Assembly (NCBI RefSeq): GCF_020711255.1
Contig: NZ_JAJFAW010000007.1
Location: 124,001-188,000 of the forward strand
Source of the DNA: Hymenobacter plasmatis
GTDB lineage: Bacteria > Bacteroidota > Bacteroidia > Cytophagales > Hymenobacteraceae
Reading direction: 5' to 3'
DNA: 64,000 nucleotides
Within the stretch, counting starts at the first letter, position 1. Every line of letters begins with the position of its first letter. The translations under genes and the position numbers were made by a program. This document shows positions 32,292 to 41,025 of the stretch, one piece after another. Under the pieces are notes generated by a model. That model was not told the origin of the DNA and made no database searches. It was given only the letters and a program-made list of their open reading frames with translations.

Positions 32292-33548
32292 CTACTGCCA
32301 ACCCGCTACAATCCGTTGAGCTACCCGCTCGAAGAACGGCATGCGGTGCAGCTCGGCAAATTCCTTCACCTCTTTTAGCAGCTGAGGCACTTCGGGCGCG
32401 GCAGGGCCGGCGGCCAGGTGCAGCTCCACGAGCCAGGTATGCACCTGGTAATAGTCGAGGAGCCAGATGTGGCTTTCCAGGTGGAAGAGCGACTGGATGC
32501 TGGTAGCGCCGGCCGGGGCGCGGCCCGTGCGAAACTCCGCCACCGCCCGGAAGGCCCGCAGCAACTCGTTGTACACGTTAGCCTCCAGGTGCGCTAACTC
32601 GGGAAGTTCGGCCTGGGTAAAGTCCAGCCACTCCAGCAGCGGGGCAAACTGGCCGGTGAGGAAAAGCGCTTCGGCTACGTGGAAGTAGTATCCGCCCGGG
32701 AAATGATTGTAGAACGCCGGAAGCCGGGGCGAGGGCGTTGGGATGCGGGGCATGGCCGCGGCCTCCTGCTGCAGCCGGGCCAGTAGGGCGGGAGCTACGG
32801 GGCGGTTGGGGGCATCGAACCAGGCGCTGATGAGTTCGGCAAATGCCCGTCGGCCCCGCGGAAACGCGTGCACGTCGGCCGGCACGGGCAGGGCCAGCAG
32901 GTGCGGCAGGCGGCGGCGCCACGCCGCTTCGTCTTCAGCCAGAAACTCACCCAAAAACAAGACGCAATGCCCAAAAAGCTGGGCTTCGGGCGTGTGCTTG
33001 TGCTGCAGGTATTCCTCCAGTACTTCGCCGTAAGCCCCGTTTAGGTGAGCCAGGTCCACAAATGATTCCACGAAAAACTCCTGCCCGGCGGGGTGAGCCG
33101 CCAGCCGCAGGGCCAGCGGGCCAGCCGGCCCCCGGGGATGGGTGGGCCGCGTGACACGGCCCAGGAAATAGCCCAACAACAGCTGCTCGGGGCGGGCCAG
33201 ATTTTCCATGGCCAGCAGCTCCGGGATATCGGCAAGGCCGGCTGGCGGGGTGTTGTCGGCGGCCTTCACCAGGCTCGCTATCGCTTGGCCAAACGAGGCA
33301 AAATCGGCATGGCCGGCGTAGCGGGCCAGGGTGTCGAGGGTGTGCAGGTGGTAGCCGCCTTCTTTTTCCACCAGGCCAAAGAAGCGGCGCAAGGTGCTGG
33401 GGCTTAGCCGGCGGCCGGCGGTGTGGGCGGCTTTTTGCAGCTCGGCTTCGAGGGCATCGCAGTGGCTGGGGTAGCGGAGCGGCTGCCCAAAGCGGGCGGC
33501 CACGGCGTCGCGCAGGGCGGCGTGTAGACGGGGAGAGATGTGGGGCAC
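32292..33548 (-). CDS. Unknown protein with N-terminal HTH-like region
   Basis: 418-aa soluble protein. The N-terminus (about residues 15-90) has the pattern LSPSTLRRFFGL ... LHTLDTLARYAGHADFASF, seen in Bacteroidota proteins where a helix-turn-helix-like unit with an S-TL-RFFG core precedes a helical repeat region. The remaining 320 residues are all-helical and Leu/Ala-rich, perhaps TPR-like. DNA binding is inference from that pattern. The start codon ATG at 33548 is followed by a typical region; no operon partner. Confidence 0.6.
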   Translation of the reverse strand: MPHISPRLHAALRDAVAARFGQPLRYPSHCDALEAELQKAAHTAGRRLSPSTLRRFFGLVEKEGGYHLHTLDTLARYAGHADFASFGQAIASLVKAADNTPPAGLADIPELLAMENLARPEQLLLGYFLGRVTRPTHPRGPAGPLALRLAAHPAGQEFFVESFVDLAHLNGAYGEVLEEYLQHKHTPEAQLFGHCVLFLGEFLAEDEAAWRRRLPHLLALPVPADVHAFPRGRRAFAELISAWFDAPNRPVAPALLARLQQEAAAMPRIPTPSPRLPAFYNHFPGGYYFHVAEALFLTGQFAPLLEWLDFTQAELPELAHLEANVYNELLRAFRAVAEFRTGRAPAGATSIQSLFHLESHIWLLDYYQVHTWLVELHLAAGPAAPEVPQLLKEVKEFAELHRMPFFERVAQRIVAGWQ

Positions 33549-33825
33549 TAGAGCGTAGGGTAGAATCTGCAGGTCAAATAAAAAGAAATAATTGGCCTTT
33601 GCCTTGAACGAGGCACAATTTCACCTTTGTGCCCCTCCTTATGCAACGAGGCCCGCTTCCTTTTTATGCAACGCTGCGGGGGCGTTATTTCTAAAAGTAC
33701 ACCGAGTGCCGGCTTCCATCGGCGGGCCAGCCTAGGTTTTCAGCAATTGGGCTGGTAAGGGGCTGGCTGAGGCTTTTTTGCGTGGGACAAGAATATTATT
33801 CCCCCTATATTATTTCCTCCATTTT

Positions 33826-34404
33826 ATGAGTGCGTTCTCGAAGCTGCTGAACGAAAACCATGACCCCAGAATCGTGGAAAAGCTGATGCGCAAAGTGGGC
33901 GGCTTTCTCACTATCGGGGAAGATGTGCAGTGTGTGGCGGCCCAGCATCGGCTGCTGTTTAATGGGGCTCCCGATTACGTTGTGCTCACCTACAAGCGCA
34001 TTATTTTTTGCCGGGTTCGGGATTTTGGGCTGAGCCTGGAGCTGGAGGATTACCAGTGGAAAGACGTGCTGGAAACCCGGTTTGAACAAGGCTGGTTGGG
34101 GGCAAAGCTGAGGGTGAAAACAGCCCGGCGGACGCGGAAGATAACATATCTGCCCAAAAAGGCGCACCGAGAGCTCCGCCAGTTTGTGCAGGACCGGGAA
34201 GCGCAGGCCCGCGAATACGCCCAGTTTCCCCTTTGGGGAAGCGAGTTGCCGGAACCCGGCGCAGCTCAACTGACCCCGACCCCACCACGCGCCCCTGAGG
34301 ACCTATCGGTGAAGATGAATCAGCTCGAAAAGATGCTGAAGTATCGGATTATCAATAAAGACGAATTTGAGGAGCGGCGCGACGCTATGCTGGTGTTGTG
34401 CTGA
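33826..34404 (+). CDS. PH-like and SHOCT domain protein
   Basis: 192-aa cytoplasmic protein. ATG at 33826 (MSAFSKLLNENHDPRIVEKL). Residues 25-125 look like a bacterial PH domain: GEDVQCVAAQHRLLFNGAPDYVVLTYKRIIFCRV, then ETRFEQGWLGAKLRVKTARRTRKITYLPKKAHRELRQFV. After a Pro-rich linker the last 35 residues (MNQLEKMLKYRIINKDEFEERRDAML) match the short SHOCT domain (L-L--G-IT-EEFE-KK). Such PH-SHOCT proteins are widespread with unknown roles, often linked to membranes or oligomers. Confidence 0.7.
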   Translation: MSAFSKLLNENHDPRIVEKLMRKVGGFLTIGEDVQCVAAQHRLLFNGAPDYVVLTYKRIIFCRVRDFGLSLELEDYQWKDVLETRFEQGWLGAKLRVKTARRTRKITYLPKKAHRELRQFVQDREAQAREYAQFPLWGSELPEPGAAQLTPTPPRAPEDLSVKMNQLEKMLKYRIINKDEFEERRDAMLVLC

Positions 34405-34441
34405 GTGCCTTTTGCAAGGAGTATTCCACCGCCTGAACACT

Positions 34442-34491
34442 GGGGTGCATCCGTCGTAAGCAAGCACTGGCTTTCTACGTCGATGCACCCC
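34442..34491 (+). promoter_or_regulatory. Hairpin abutting the poxB-like start codon
   Basis: GGGGTGCATC (34442-34451) and GATGCACCCC (34482-34491) are perfect complements, extended inside by CGTCGTA against TACGTC. The stem ends 5 nt before the ATG at 34497, so in mRNA it would cover the ribosome binding region. There is no T-run on this strand, so a terminator for the upstream gene is less likely. Confidence 0.5.
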
Positions 34492-34496
34492 TTGTT

Positions 34497-36224
34497 ATGT
34501 CCAAAAAATCCGTAGCCGAAATCATTGTCGATACCCTACAGGCCGCCGGCGTCCGGCGCGTGTTTGGCGTGGTGGGCGACTCGCTCAACGGCATCACCGA
34601 TGCCATCCGCACCCGCGAGGGCATTGAGTTTGTGGCCGTGCGGCACGAGGAAGGCGGGGCCTTCGCAGCCGGCGCCGAAGCCGCCCTCACCGGCGACCTG
34701 GCCGTGTGCGCCGGCTCCTGCGGGCCGGGCAACACCCACCTCATCAACGGCTTGTTTGACTGCCACCGCAGCCGCGTGCCGGTGCTGGCCTTGGCCGCTC
34801 AGATTCCCAACGTGGAAATCGGGACCGGCTACTTTCAGGAAACGCACCCTGAGCGGCTGTTCCGGGAATGCAGCCATTACTGCGAGCTGATATCAGTGCC
34901 CGAGCAGGCCGTGCGCACCATCGAAAGCGCCGTGGCGGCCGCGCTGGGGCTGCGCGGCGTGGCCGTGGTGGTGCTGCCCGGCGACGTGGCCTACCTCGAA
35001 ACCGACGCGCCCGAAGTGCGGCTGCCCACCTGGGGCCGAAACAGTGCCGTGGTGCCGGCCGAGGCGGATATCCGGCAGGCGGCGGCCCTGCTCAACGCCG
35101 GCGATAAGGTCACCATTCTGGCCGGCATTGGGTGTGCCGGCGCGCATGCCGAGCTGCTGCAAACGGCGGCGGCCCTGCACGCGCCCGTGGTGCACGCCCT
35201 GCGGGGCAAAGAATGGGTGGAGCCCAACAATCCCTACGACGTGGGCCTGACCGGCCTGCTGGGCATGCCCGCCGGCTACCACGCCCTGCTGGACGCCGAC
35301 ACCGTGCTGATGCTGGGCACCGACTTTCCGTACCGGCAGTTTTACCCCGACGATGCCCGGGTGGTGCAGGTAGACAGCCGGCCCGAGCACATTGGCCGGC
35401 GCACCCGCGTTGAAATTGGGCTGGTGGGTACTGTGGCCGACACCCTGCGCCTGCTGCTGCCCCACCTGGCGCCCCGCACCGACGCCGCCCACCTCGAAGA
35501 TGCCCAGCAGCGCCACGCCGACGATGAAGCCCACCTCGCCGAGCTGGCCACCGGTGAACCCGGCGACACCAGCCTGCACCCCCAGCACGTGGCCCGGCTG
35601 CTCGACGAGCTGGCCAGCGAAGACGCCATTTTTACCTGCGACGTGGGCACGCCCACCATTTGGGCCGCCCGCTACCTGCACATGAACGGCCAGCGGCGCC
35701 TCATTGGCTCATTCGTACACGGCAGCATGGCCAACGCGGTATCGCAGGCCTACGGGGCGGCGCTGGCCCAGCCCGGCCGGCAAGTGGTGGCAATGTGCGG
35801 CGACGGCGGCGTGGCCATGCTGCTGAGCGAGCTGCTCACCATCCGCCAGCACAACATCCCGGTCAAGCTCATTGTGTTCAACAACGCGGCCCTGAGCTTT
35901 GTGGAGCTGGAAATGAAGGCGGCCGGCATTCTGGAATACGGCACCGAGCTCGATAACCCCGACTTTGGCGCCGTGGCCGAAGCCGCCGGCCTGCGCGGCT
36001 TCCGCGTGAGCGACCCCGGGCAGCTGGAGGGCGTGCTGCGCGAGGCCCTGGCCCACGACGGCCCCGTGCTGGTAGATGCCGTGGTGAAGCGGCAGGAGCT
36101 GAGCATGCCGCCCAGCATCGACCGCAAGCAGGTGGCCGGCTTTAGCCTGTACGCCGTGAAGGCCCTGATGGACGGGCGCGGCGGTGAGCTGCTGGAGCTG
36201 GCCAAAACGAACTTGTTTCGCTGA
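34497..36224 (+). CDS. poxB: ThDP-dependent pyruvate oxidase/dehydrogenase (PoxB-like)
   Basis: 575-aa enzyme of the acetolactate synthase fold, close in length to E. coli PoxB (572 aa), which decarboxylates pyruvate to acetate and reduces quinone with FAD. N-terminal Pyr domain: FGVVGDSLNGITDAIR, RHEEGGAFAAGAEAALTG with the catalytic Glu, GSCGPGNTHLINGLFDCHRSRVPVLALAAQIP. The central domain has DFPYRQFYPDDARVVQVDSRPEHIGRR. The C-terminal PP domain carries MCGDGGVAMLLSELLTIRQHNIPVKLIVFNNAAL, the GDG...NN ThDP/Mg motif. Other ThDP decarboxylases are possible but less likely. Confidence 0.85.
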   Translation: MSKKSVAEIIVDTLQAAGVRRVFGVVGDSLNGITDAIRTREGIEFVAVRHEEGGAFAAGAEAALTGDLAVCAGSCGPGNTHLINGLFDCHRSRVPVLALAAQIPNVEIGTGYFQETHPERLFRECSHYCELISVPEQAVRTIESAVAAALGLRGVAVVVLPGDVAYLETDAPEVRLPTWGRNSAVVPAEADIRQAAALLNAGDKVTILAGIGCAGAHAELLQTAAALHAPVVHALRGKEWVEPNNPYDVGLTGLLGMPAGYHALLDADTVLMLGTDFPYRQFYPDDARVVQVDSRPEHIGRRTRVEIGLVGTVADTLRLLLPHLAPRTDAAHLEDAQQRHADDEAHLAELATGEPGDTSLHPQHVARLLDELASEDAIFTCDVGTPTIWAARYLHMNGQRRLIGSFVHGSMANAVSQAYGAALAQPGRQVVAMCGDGGVAMLLSELLTIRQHNIPVKLIVFNNAALSFVELEMKAAGILEYGTELDNPDFGAVAEAAGLRGFRVSDPGQLEGVLREALAHDGPVLVDAVVKRQELSMPPSIDRKQVAGFSLYAVKALMDGRGGELLELAKTNLFR

Positions 36225-36255
36225 AGCGGGTGTTGAAAAAATGCCCGAATAGGCA

Positions 36256-36281
36256 TTGAACGATGTCCGGACGTAAATTTG
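36256..36281 (+). promoter_or_regulatory. Candidate promoter of the SirB1-like gene
   Basis: TAAATTTG (36274-36281) is an exact -7 match, with TTG at 36256-36258. The 15-nt gap is short. The ATG at 36303 lies 21 nt further on. Confidence 0.4.
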
Positions 36282-36302
36282 CCGTGCCGTTCTACCCCCG
36301 TG

Positions 36303-37136
36303 ATGACGAACAAAGAAATCAAAGCCCTTATCTCGCTGCTCGACGACCCGGAAGTGGCGCCGCAAATCCAGGACAAAATCCAGAACCTGGGGGAAAGCAT
36401 CATTCCCTTCCTGGAGGAGTCGTGGGAGGAAACCCTGGACGGCCAGCAGCAGCAGCGGCTGGAGGATTTGATTCACCACCTGCAGTTTGAGGGCTTGCAG
36501 CAGCGCCTGCGCGTATGGCGCGAAGCCGGCGCCACCGACCTACTGGAGGGCATGTGGCTGCTGAACACCTATCAGTATCCCGATGCCGACCTGCAGGCCC
36601 TGAACCGGGCCATCGAGCAGCTCCGCTTCGAGGTGTGGACAGCTCTGCGCCCCGAAATGCACCCCGCCGACCAGGTGCAGACCCTGAACTACGTCATGTT
36701 TCGGGTGCACAAGTTCGCAGCCAACACCCAGCATTTCCACTCGCCGGCCAACTCCATGCTGCAGCGCGTGATTGAAACCAAGCGCGGCAACCCGCTCACG
36801 CTCTGCGTGATTTATCTACTGGTAGCCCAACGGCTGCACCTGCCGGTGTTCGGCGTGAACCTGCCCAACCTGTTCGTGCTCACCTTCCGCCCCGAGCTGC
36901 CGGGCGCCGAGCCGTTTTACATCAACTGTTACAACCGCGGCCTCGTGCTCTCGCGCACCGATATCGAGCACTACGTAAGCCAGCTCAATATTTCCTCCAA
37001 CCCCATGTTCTTTGAGCCCTGCTCAAATCTGGACATTGTGCGCCGCGCCCTGCGCAACCTGCAAATGAGCTTCGAGAAGCTGCAGGAGCCCATGAAAGCC
37101 GCGGAGGTGGCCGTGCTGCTGAGTATTCTGGAGTAG
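36303..37136 (+). CDS. SirB1-like transglutaminase-fold protein
   Basis: 277-aa protein with the Transglut_core2/SirB1 pattern: NYVMFRVHKFAANTQHFHSPANSMLQRVIETKRGNPLTLCVIYLLVAQRLHLPVFGVNLPNLFVLTF (about residues 125-195), then ISSNPMFFEPCSNLDIVRRALRNLQMSFEK near the C-terminus. The family resembles transglutaminases but usually lacks proven activity. ATG at 36303 is preferred; a GTG 24 nt upstream is in frame. A repeat-filled gap follows. Confidence 0.85.
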   Translation: MTNKEIKALISLLDDPEVAPQIQDKIQNLGESIIPFLEESWEETLDGQQQQRLEDLIHHLQFEGLQQRLRVWREAGATDLLEGMWLLNTYQYPDADLQALNRAIEQLRFEVWTALRPEMHPADQVQTLNYVMFRVHKFAANTQHFHSPANSMLQRVIETKRGNPLTLCVIYLLVAQRLHLPVFGVNLPNLFVLTFRPELPGAEPFYINCYNRGLVLSRTDIEHYVSQLNISSNPMFFEPCSNLDIVRRALRNLQMSFEKLQEPMKAAEVAVLLSILE

Positions 37137-37170
37137 CGGGCAGGCCACGGGACCACTACAGGGCGGTTCT

Positions 37171-37354
37171 GTCATTGCGAGCGCAGCGCGGCAATCCGTC
37201 CTTTCGCTGCGGCCAACCTTAAGAAGTGACAAAGCCTTTTACAGAAAAAGCCCCGTTACTGCGCAGTACCGGAGCTTTTCACATTATTAGGTTTGTCGCT
37301 GAGACCAGGACGGATTGACGCCGCTTGATGCGCGGAATGTCGTGCCTCCGCGCA
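37171..37354. repeat. Imperfect palindromic repeat (GTCATTGCGAGCGCAGC family)
   Basis: GTCATTGCGAGCGCAGCGCG...ATCCGTC at 37171-37200 is mirrored by GACGGATTG...CCGCGCAATGAC at about 37309-37354. A terminator-like hairpin (AAAAAGC...GCTTTTC, about 37245-37280) sits in the middle. It fills the convergent gap between the SirB1-like and redoxin genes. Confidence 0.7.
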
Positions 37355-37364
37355 ATGACAAACG

Positions 37365-37946
37365 TTACCGCTTAATCAAGCAGCCGGCGGCGCGCCGTTC
37401 AGCCACACCGGCGGGGCGGCCAGCCAGCACGTTGTCGAGTACTTGCTTGAGGTAGTGCTGCTGCACATTGCTGGCTACCTGGGGATTGTCGTCGATAGCG
37501 CCGCGGTAGCGGACGATGAAGCCACCCGAGTTGGGCTCCAGCACCACGGCTTCGGCGGTTTTGGTCACGCCGAGCAGGTTGCTCACTTGCTGGCTGGGGT
37601 CGGTGAGGGTGGGCAGCTCCACTTCGCCGGGGGCGGCCGTGCCGGGCGCGTCGAGGTTGATGGGCACGTTGATAAACAAAAACTCCACGCCCTTGGCCCG
37701 GTAGGCGCTGCTGAGCGAGGCCAGCCGCTCCTGGTAGAGGCGTGAGAAGGCGCAGGCGGGGTTCAGAAATACCACCACCACGGCTTTGTTGCCGGCATAG
37801 CTTTTCAGGGCCACGTCGGCGTTGGAGGCAGTTTTGAGGGTGAAGTCGGCGATGGGGCTGCCGGTTTGGGCGCGGGCGGTGCCCACGGCCAAGGTGATGG
37901 CAAGCAGGGCCACGGCGGCGAGGATAGTAATTCGGCGAAAGGACAT
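37365..37946 (-). CDS. Exported redoxin/AhpC-like protein with single Cys
   Basis: 193-aa periplasmic thioredoxin-fold protein: signal peptide ITILAAVALLAITLAVGTARAQ, then FTLKTASNADVALKSYAGNKAVVVVFLNPACAFSRLYQERLASL. The active site reads PACAFS, so the usual CxxC has Ser in place of the second Cys. A C-terminal Cys (AAGCLIKR) is the only other one and might act as resolving residue. ATG at 37946. It follows the phosphopantetheinyl transferase gene by 38 nt and may be co-transcribed, without evident functional link. Confidence 0.75.
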   Translation of the reverse strand: MSFRRITILAAVALLAITLAVGTARAQTGSPIADFTLKTASNADVALKSYAGNKAVVVVFLNPACAFSRLYQERLASLSSAYRAKGVEFLFINVPINLDAPGTAAPGEVELPTLTDPSQQVSNLLGVTKTAEAVVLEPNSGGFIVRYRGAIDDNPQVASNVQQHYLKQVLDNVLAGRPAGVAERRAAGCLIKR

Positions 37947-37984
37947 GGCGGCAAGGTAAGGCATACGGGAGGAAGCGCCGGGGG

Positions 37985-38674
37985 CTACAGAGCCGGTTGG
38001 TGGCAATACGTAAGAACGTAGCCGGGCGACGGCTGAGAATAGCAAATGCAGTGCCGCGTATTGGCGTCGGGCAATACCAACGTAGCCGGGATTTCGCCGG
38101 ATTCCTGCGGCGCAAAAGAACTGAGCAGCAGCTGCGTTTTAAAGATAATGCCGCGCTGGGCTGCCAGCTTGTACAAGGTCTCCTTGGCGCTCCAGAGCAG
38201 GGTGTAGTGAGCACTGGCCGTGTCTGGTGCCGCTTGGGTAGTAGCCTGGGCATCGGCCCACTCTTCGGCGTTCAAAAACTTGCTGGCCAGCCGATGGGCT
38301 TTGTCGCGCACCATTTCCACATCCACGCCGGCGCGGCCGCCGCGGGCCAGCACCGCCGCCACCCACGTGCCAGAATGCGACAGCGATAGACTTAAATCGC
38401 GGGCATCGCCGGCCAGCCAGGGGCGGCCGGTGGCGTCGTTGTGCACCACCAGGTCGGTGGGCGGCTCGGCCACTAGCTCCGCAATGAGGCAGTGGGCCAG
38501 TACCCGGCCGGCCAGCCACTGGGCCAGGCGGGTGGCATCGGCGGTGGCGGGCACCAGGGGCTGGTAGGAGTCGGGCTGCGGCAAATTGAGCCAAAGCTCC
38601 GCCGGGGTTTCGGTGAGTTGCCAAAGGCCCAGCACCGCGGTAGGGGAGAGGCGCTGAAAGGAGTGAAGCGGCAT
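37985..38674 (-). CDS. 4'-phosphopantetheinyl transferase (Sfp-like)
   Basis: 229-aa enzyme that loads the CoA phosphopantetheine arm onto carrier proteins. It carries the superfamily motifs DLSLSLSHSGTWVAAVLARGGRAGVDVEMVRDKAHRLASKFLNAEEW (GVDVE Mg site near residue 118) and LLWSAKETLYKL (WxxKE, near residue 160). Length suits the Sfp/AcpT class. Its carrier protein is not encoded nearby. ATG start at 38674. Confidence 0.9.
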   Translation of the reverse strand: MPLHSFQRLSPTAVLGLWQLTETPAELWLNLPQPDSYQPLVPATADATRLAQWLAGRVLAHCLIAELVAEPPTDLVVHNDATGRPWLAGDARDLSLSLSHSGTWVAAVLARGGRAGVDVEMVRDKAHRLASKFLNAEEWADAQATTQAAPDTASAHYTLLWSAKETLYKLAAQRGIIFKTQLLLSSFAPQESGEIPATLVLPDANTRHCICYSQPSPGYVLTYCHQPAL

Positions 38675-38767
38675 GCTTAGGGAACTGGTAGAGGGCAGCC
38701 AGAGCCGGGCACCGGAGCGAGGGCACCACGGAGCCGAGTGCTGACTGCTTACAAATTAGGCCGAAGC

Positions 38768-38775
38768 TACCTTTG
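38768..38775 (+). promoter_or_regulatory. -7 box directly before the WD40 gene
   Basis: TACCTTTG is an exact -7 consensus. It ends only 10 nt before the ATG at 38786, so the mRNA would have a leader of a few nt at most. A TTA at 38749-38751 (16-nt gap) could serve as a weak -33. Confidence 0.5.
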
Positions 38776-38785
38776 CGGCGCCCGT

Positions 38786-39721
38786 ATGTCCGAACTATTC
38801 CGCCCCACCGTTACGAAGATTGCCACCCTGGCCGGCCACCGCGACGCGGTCTACGCCCTCACCGGGGGCTCGGGCGGCACCGTGTATTCGGGTAGCGCCG
38901 ACGGCATGGTGGTGGGCTGGGACGCCGCCAACCCGGCCCACGACGGCGAATTGCTGGCCCGCGTCCAAAACTCGGTGTATGCCCTGCGCCACTTGCCGGC
39001 GGCCAATCTGCTAGTGCTGGGGCACAATTTCCAAGGCATTCAGGCCATCGATTTAGCTCAACGGCAGCTGGCCCACGCCACGGCCCTGCCGCCGGTTGCC
39101 ATCTTCGAGATTGTGTTTTCGGAGAGCCGGCAGCGGCTGTACGTGGGCCTGGGCGACGGCACGCTGGCCGTGCTGACGGTGCCCGATTTCCGGCTGGTAA
39201 AACTCCTGCGCCTCGCCAACAAAAGCCTGCGCACCCTCGCCCTGCACGAAGAGCGCGGCGAGCTGGCCGTGGGCAGCTCCGATGCCCTCACCCGCATTCT
39301 GGACCTGGATTCGCTGGAAACCAAGTTTACCCTGGGCGAAAGCACGAATTCGGTTTTTTCAGTCGCCTATTCTCCGGATGGGTCGCGCCTGCTCACAGCC
39401 GGCCGCGATGCCCAAATCCGCACCTGGAACGTGGCCGACGACTACGCCCTGGCCGGCACCGTGCCGGCCCACATGTACACCATCAACCACCTGGCTTTTA
39501 GCCCCGATGGCCGGTATATGGCCTCCTGCAGCCTCGATAAGAGCATTAAGCTCTGGGATGCGGCCAGCATGACCCTGCTGCGCGTGCTCGACCGGGCCCG
39601 CTCGGCCGGGCACGGCACTTCCGTGAACCGGCTGGTTTGGCTGGGCGCCGAAAACCGGCTAGTTTCGTGTAGCGACGACCGCAGCTTAGCCGTATGGGAG
39701 GTGCAAGCCGCTAGCTTTTAG
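38786..39721 (+). CDS. WD40 repeat beta-propeller protein
   Basis: 311-aa cytoplasmic protein of about seven WD40 blades: AGHRDAVYALTGGSGGTVYSGSADGMVVGWD at the start, NSVFSVAYSPDGSRLLTAGRDAQIRTWN and HMYTINHLAFSPDGRYMASCSLDKSIKLWD, and ENRLVSCSDDRSLAVWE at the end. Such proteins are interaction scaffolds; the partner is unknown. ATG at 38786 suits both the fold and the promoter. The stop codon lies in the arm of a palindromic repeat. Confidence 0.88.
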   Translation: MSELFRPTVTKIATLAGHRDAVYALTGGSGGTVYSGSADGMVVGWDAANPAHDGELLARVQNSVYALRHLPAANLLVLGHNFQGIQAIDLAQRQLAHATALPPVAIFEIVFSESRQRLYVGLGDGTLAVLTVPDFRLVKLLRLANKSLRTLALHEERGELAVGSSDALTRILDLDSLETKFTLGESTNSVFSVAYSPDGSRLLTAGRDAQIRTWNVADDYALAGTVPAHMYTINHLAFSPDGRYMASCSLDKSIKLWDAASMTLLRVLDRARSAGHGTSVNRLVWLGAENRLVSCSDDRSLAVWEVQAASF

Positions 39722-39804
39722 CTGTTGGCGGTAGCTGCTTTCGCCTGAATTACCTTTAGTTTATTAATCCAAACAGCTAATAGCCACCGGCTAAAAGCTA
39801 ACCG
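39711..39804. repeat. Imperfect palindromic repeat between WD40 and divIVA genes
   Basis: CGCTAGCTTTTAGCTGTTGGCGGTAGCTG is mirrored by CAGCTAATAGCCACCGGCTAAAAGCTAACCGC. The left arm encodes the last residues and stop of the WD40 protein (AASF). The loop contains TACCTTTA, which resembles a -7 box for the next gene. Confidence 0.7.
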
Positions 39805-39809
39805 CTTCT

Positions 39810-40892
39810 ATGAAGATAACCGCCCTCGATATCCGCCAGAAAACGTTTGAAAAATCCTTCCGTGGGGTTGATAAAGACGAGGTGCAAGCATTTCTGAACA
39901 CGATTTCGCAGCAGTGGGAGCGGCTGGGCGATGAAAACCGCGAGCTACGCCTGAAGCTCGAGCACGCGCAGCAGGACGTGCAGAAGATGCGCGAAGTGGA
40001 AAGCAGCCTCTACCGCACCCTCAAAACGGCCGAAGACACCGGCAATAGCATCACGGAGCAAGCCCAGCGCGACGCCGATTTGCGCATCCGCGAAGCCCAG
40101 CTGCAAGCCGAGCACCTCCTGAACGACGCCCGCCTGCGCGCCCGCAGCATAGTGGACGAAGCCTACCAGCAAGCCGACAAAACCGTGGCCGACATGCAGC
40201 GCGAAGTAACCGGCCTGGGCCAGGAATGCCAGCGCCTGGAGCAGCAGCTCGACGGCCTGGTGCGCGACCTGCACAACCTGGCTTCCGATGCCCTGGACAA
40301 AGTGGAGAAGGCCCGCAACCGGCCCAAGGGCAGCGCGGCGGCCATCCTTTCGCGCGCGGCCCGCGTACAGGTAGAGCGCCCGAAAGAACCGGGCACCGAA
40401 CCCACCCCCGAGCCCACCACACCCATGCAGGTTACTTCTTCCTCCGCCATGTCGCCTGCTGCTGCCGTGGCCGCCGCGCCGGCTTCCTTCGATGCCGGGC
40501 GTTCTGCTTCGCAGCCAGCCACCTCGGCTGCCCCATCTCAGCCCAAAGCAGAGGCTGCGCAGCCCCAGGCCTACAACCCCAAGCCCGGCCAGCAGCCCGA
40601 CCCCAACTCGCCGCCCCATCCCGATATTGAGCGGCCCGGCGCGCCGGCCGAAAACCCCGGCATCGCGCCCGCGCCCCACATCGACCCGCCCGGCCCCGCC
40701 CGGGTGCCGCACCCAGGCGCTCCCAACGTAGAGCCCACGCAGCCCGAAATTCGTCCGGTGGGCCCCGACCGCCCCGAAATACCCCAGCCCACGCCCCCAA
40801 TGCACCCGGGCATGGAAAAGGCGGCCGCGGCCGCAACCCCAGCTCCAGTGGAAGCCGCGGTAACGGAGAAGTCATTTTTTGACGAAATCTAG
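39810..40892 (+). CDS. DivIVA-domain protein with proline-rich tail
   Basis: 360-aa protein. Residues 1-45 (MKITALDIRQKTFEKSFRGVDKDEVQAFLNTIS) are the DivIVA N-terminal membrane-binding motif, followed by a long coiled coil (about 45-185). The rest (about 195-350) is low-complexity and Pro/Ala-rich, with HPGAPNVEPTQPEIRPVGPDRPEIPQPTPP. DivIVA proteins gather at curved membranes in Gram-positives; in Bacteroidota the role is unclear. A terminator follows. Confidence 0.85.
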   Translation: MKITALDIRQKTFEKSFRGVDKDEVQAFLNTISQQWERLGDENRELRLKLEHAQQDVQKMREVESSLYRTLKTAEDTGNSITEQAQRDADLRIREAQLQAEHLLNDARLRARSIVDEAYQQADKTVADMQREVTGLGQECQRLEQQLDGLVRDLHNLASDALDKVEKARNRPKGSAAAILSRAARVQVERPKEPGTEPTPEPTTPMQVTSSSAMSPAAAVAAAPASFDAGRSASQPATSAAPSQPKAEAAQPQAYNPKPGQQPDPNSPPHPDIERPGAPAENPGIAPAPHIDPPGPARVPHPGAPNVEPTQPEIRPVGPDRPEIPQPTPPMHPGMEKAAAAATPAPVEAAVTEKSFFDEI

Positions 40893-40918
40893 CCTGCGGT
40901 TTCAAAGCCGATTCTTGG

Positions 40919-40951
40919 GAAAGCCTACCGCATTGGTAGGCTTTCTTTTTT
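40919..40951 (+). terminator. Terminator after the DivIVA-like gene
   Basis: GAAAGCCTACC-GCATT-GGTAGGCTTTCTTTTTT, a perfect 11-bp stem with a T-run, 27 nt after the stop codon. Confidence 0.88.
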
Positions 40952-41025
40952 ATGCGACGACCTTTGCCCTCGCTACCGCGCAAGCATCGGCCAGCATATC
41001 ACACATCAGTATCGAAGAAAACAGC

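Noticed and set aside
33630..33680. Two copies of TTATGCAACG as a tandem regulatory repeat
   Set aside because: Only two short copies with unrelated flanks; too little to support a site.
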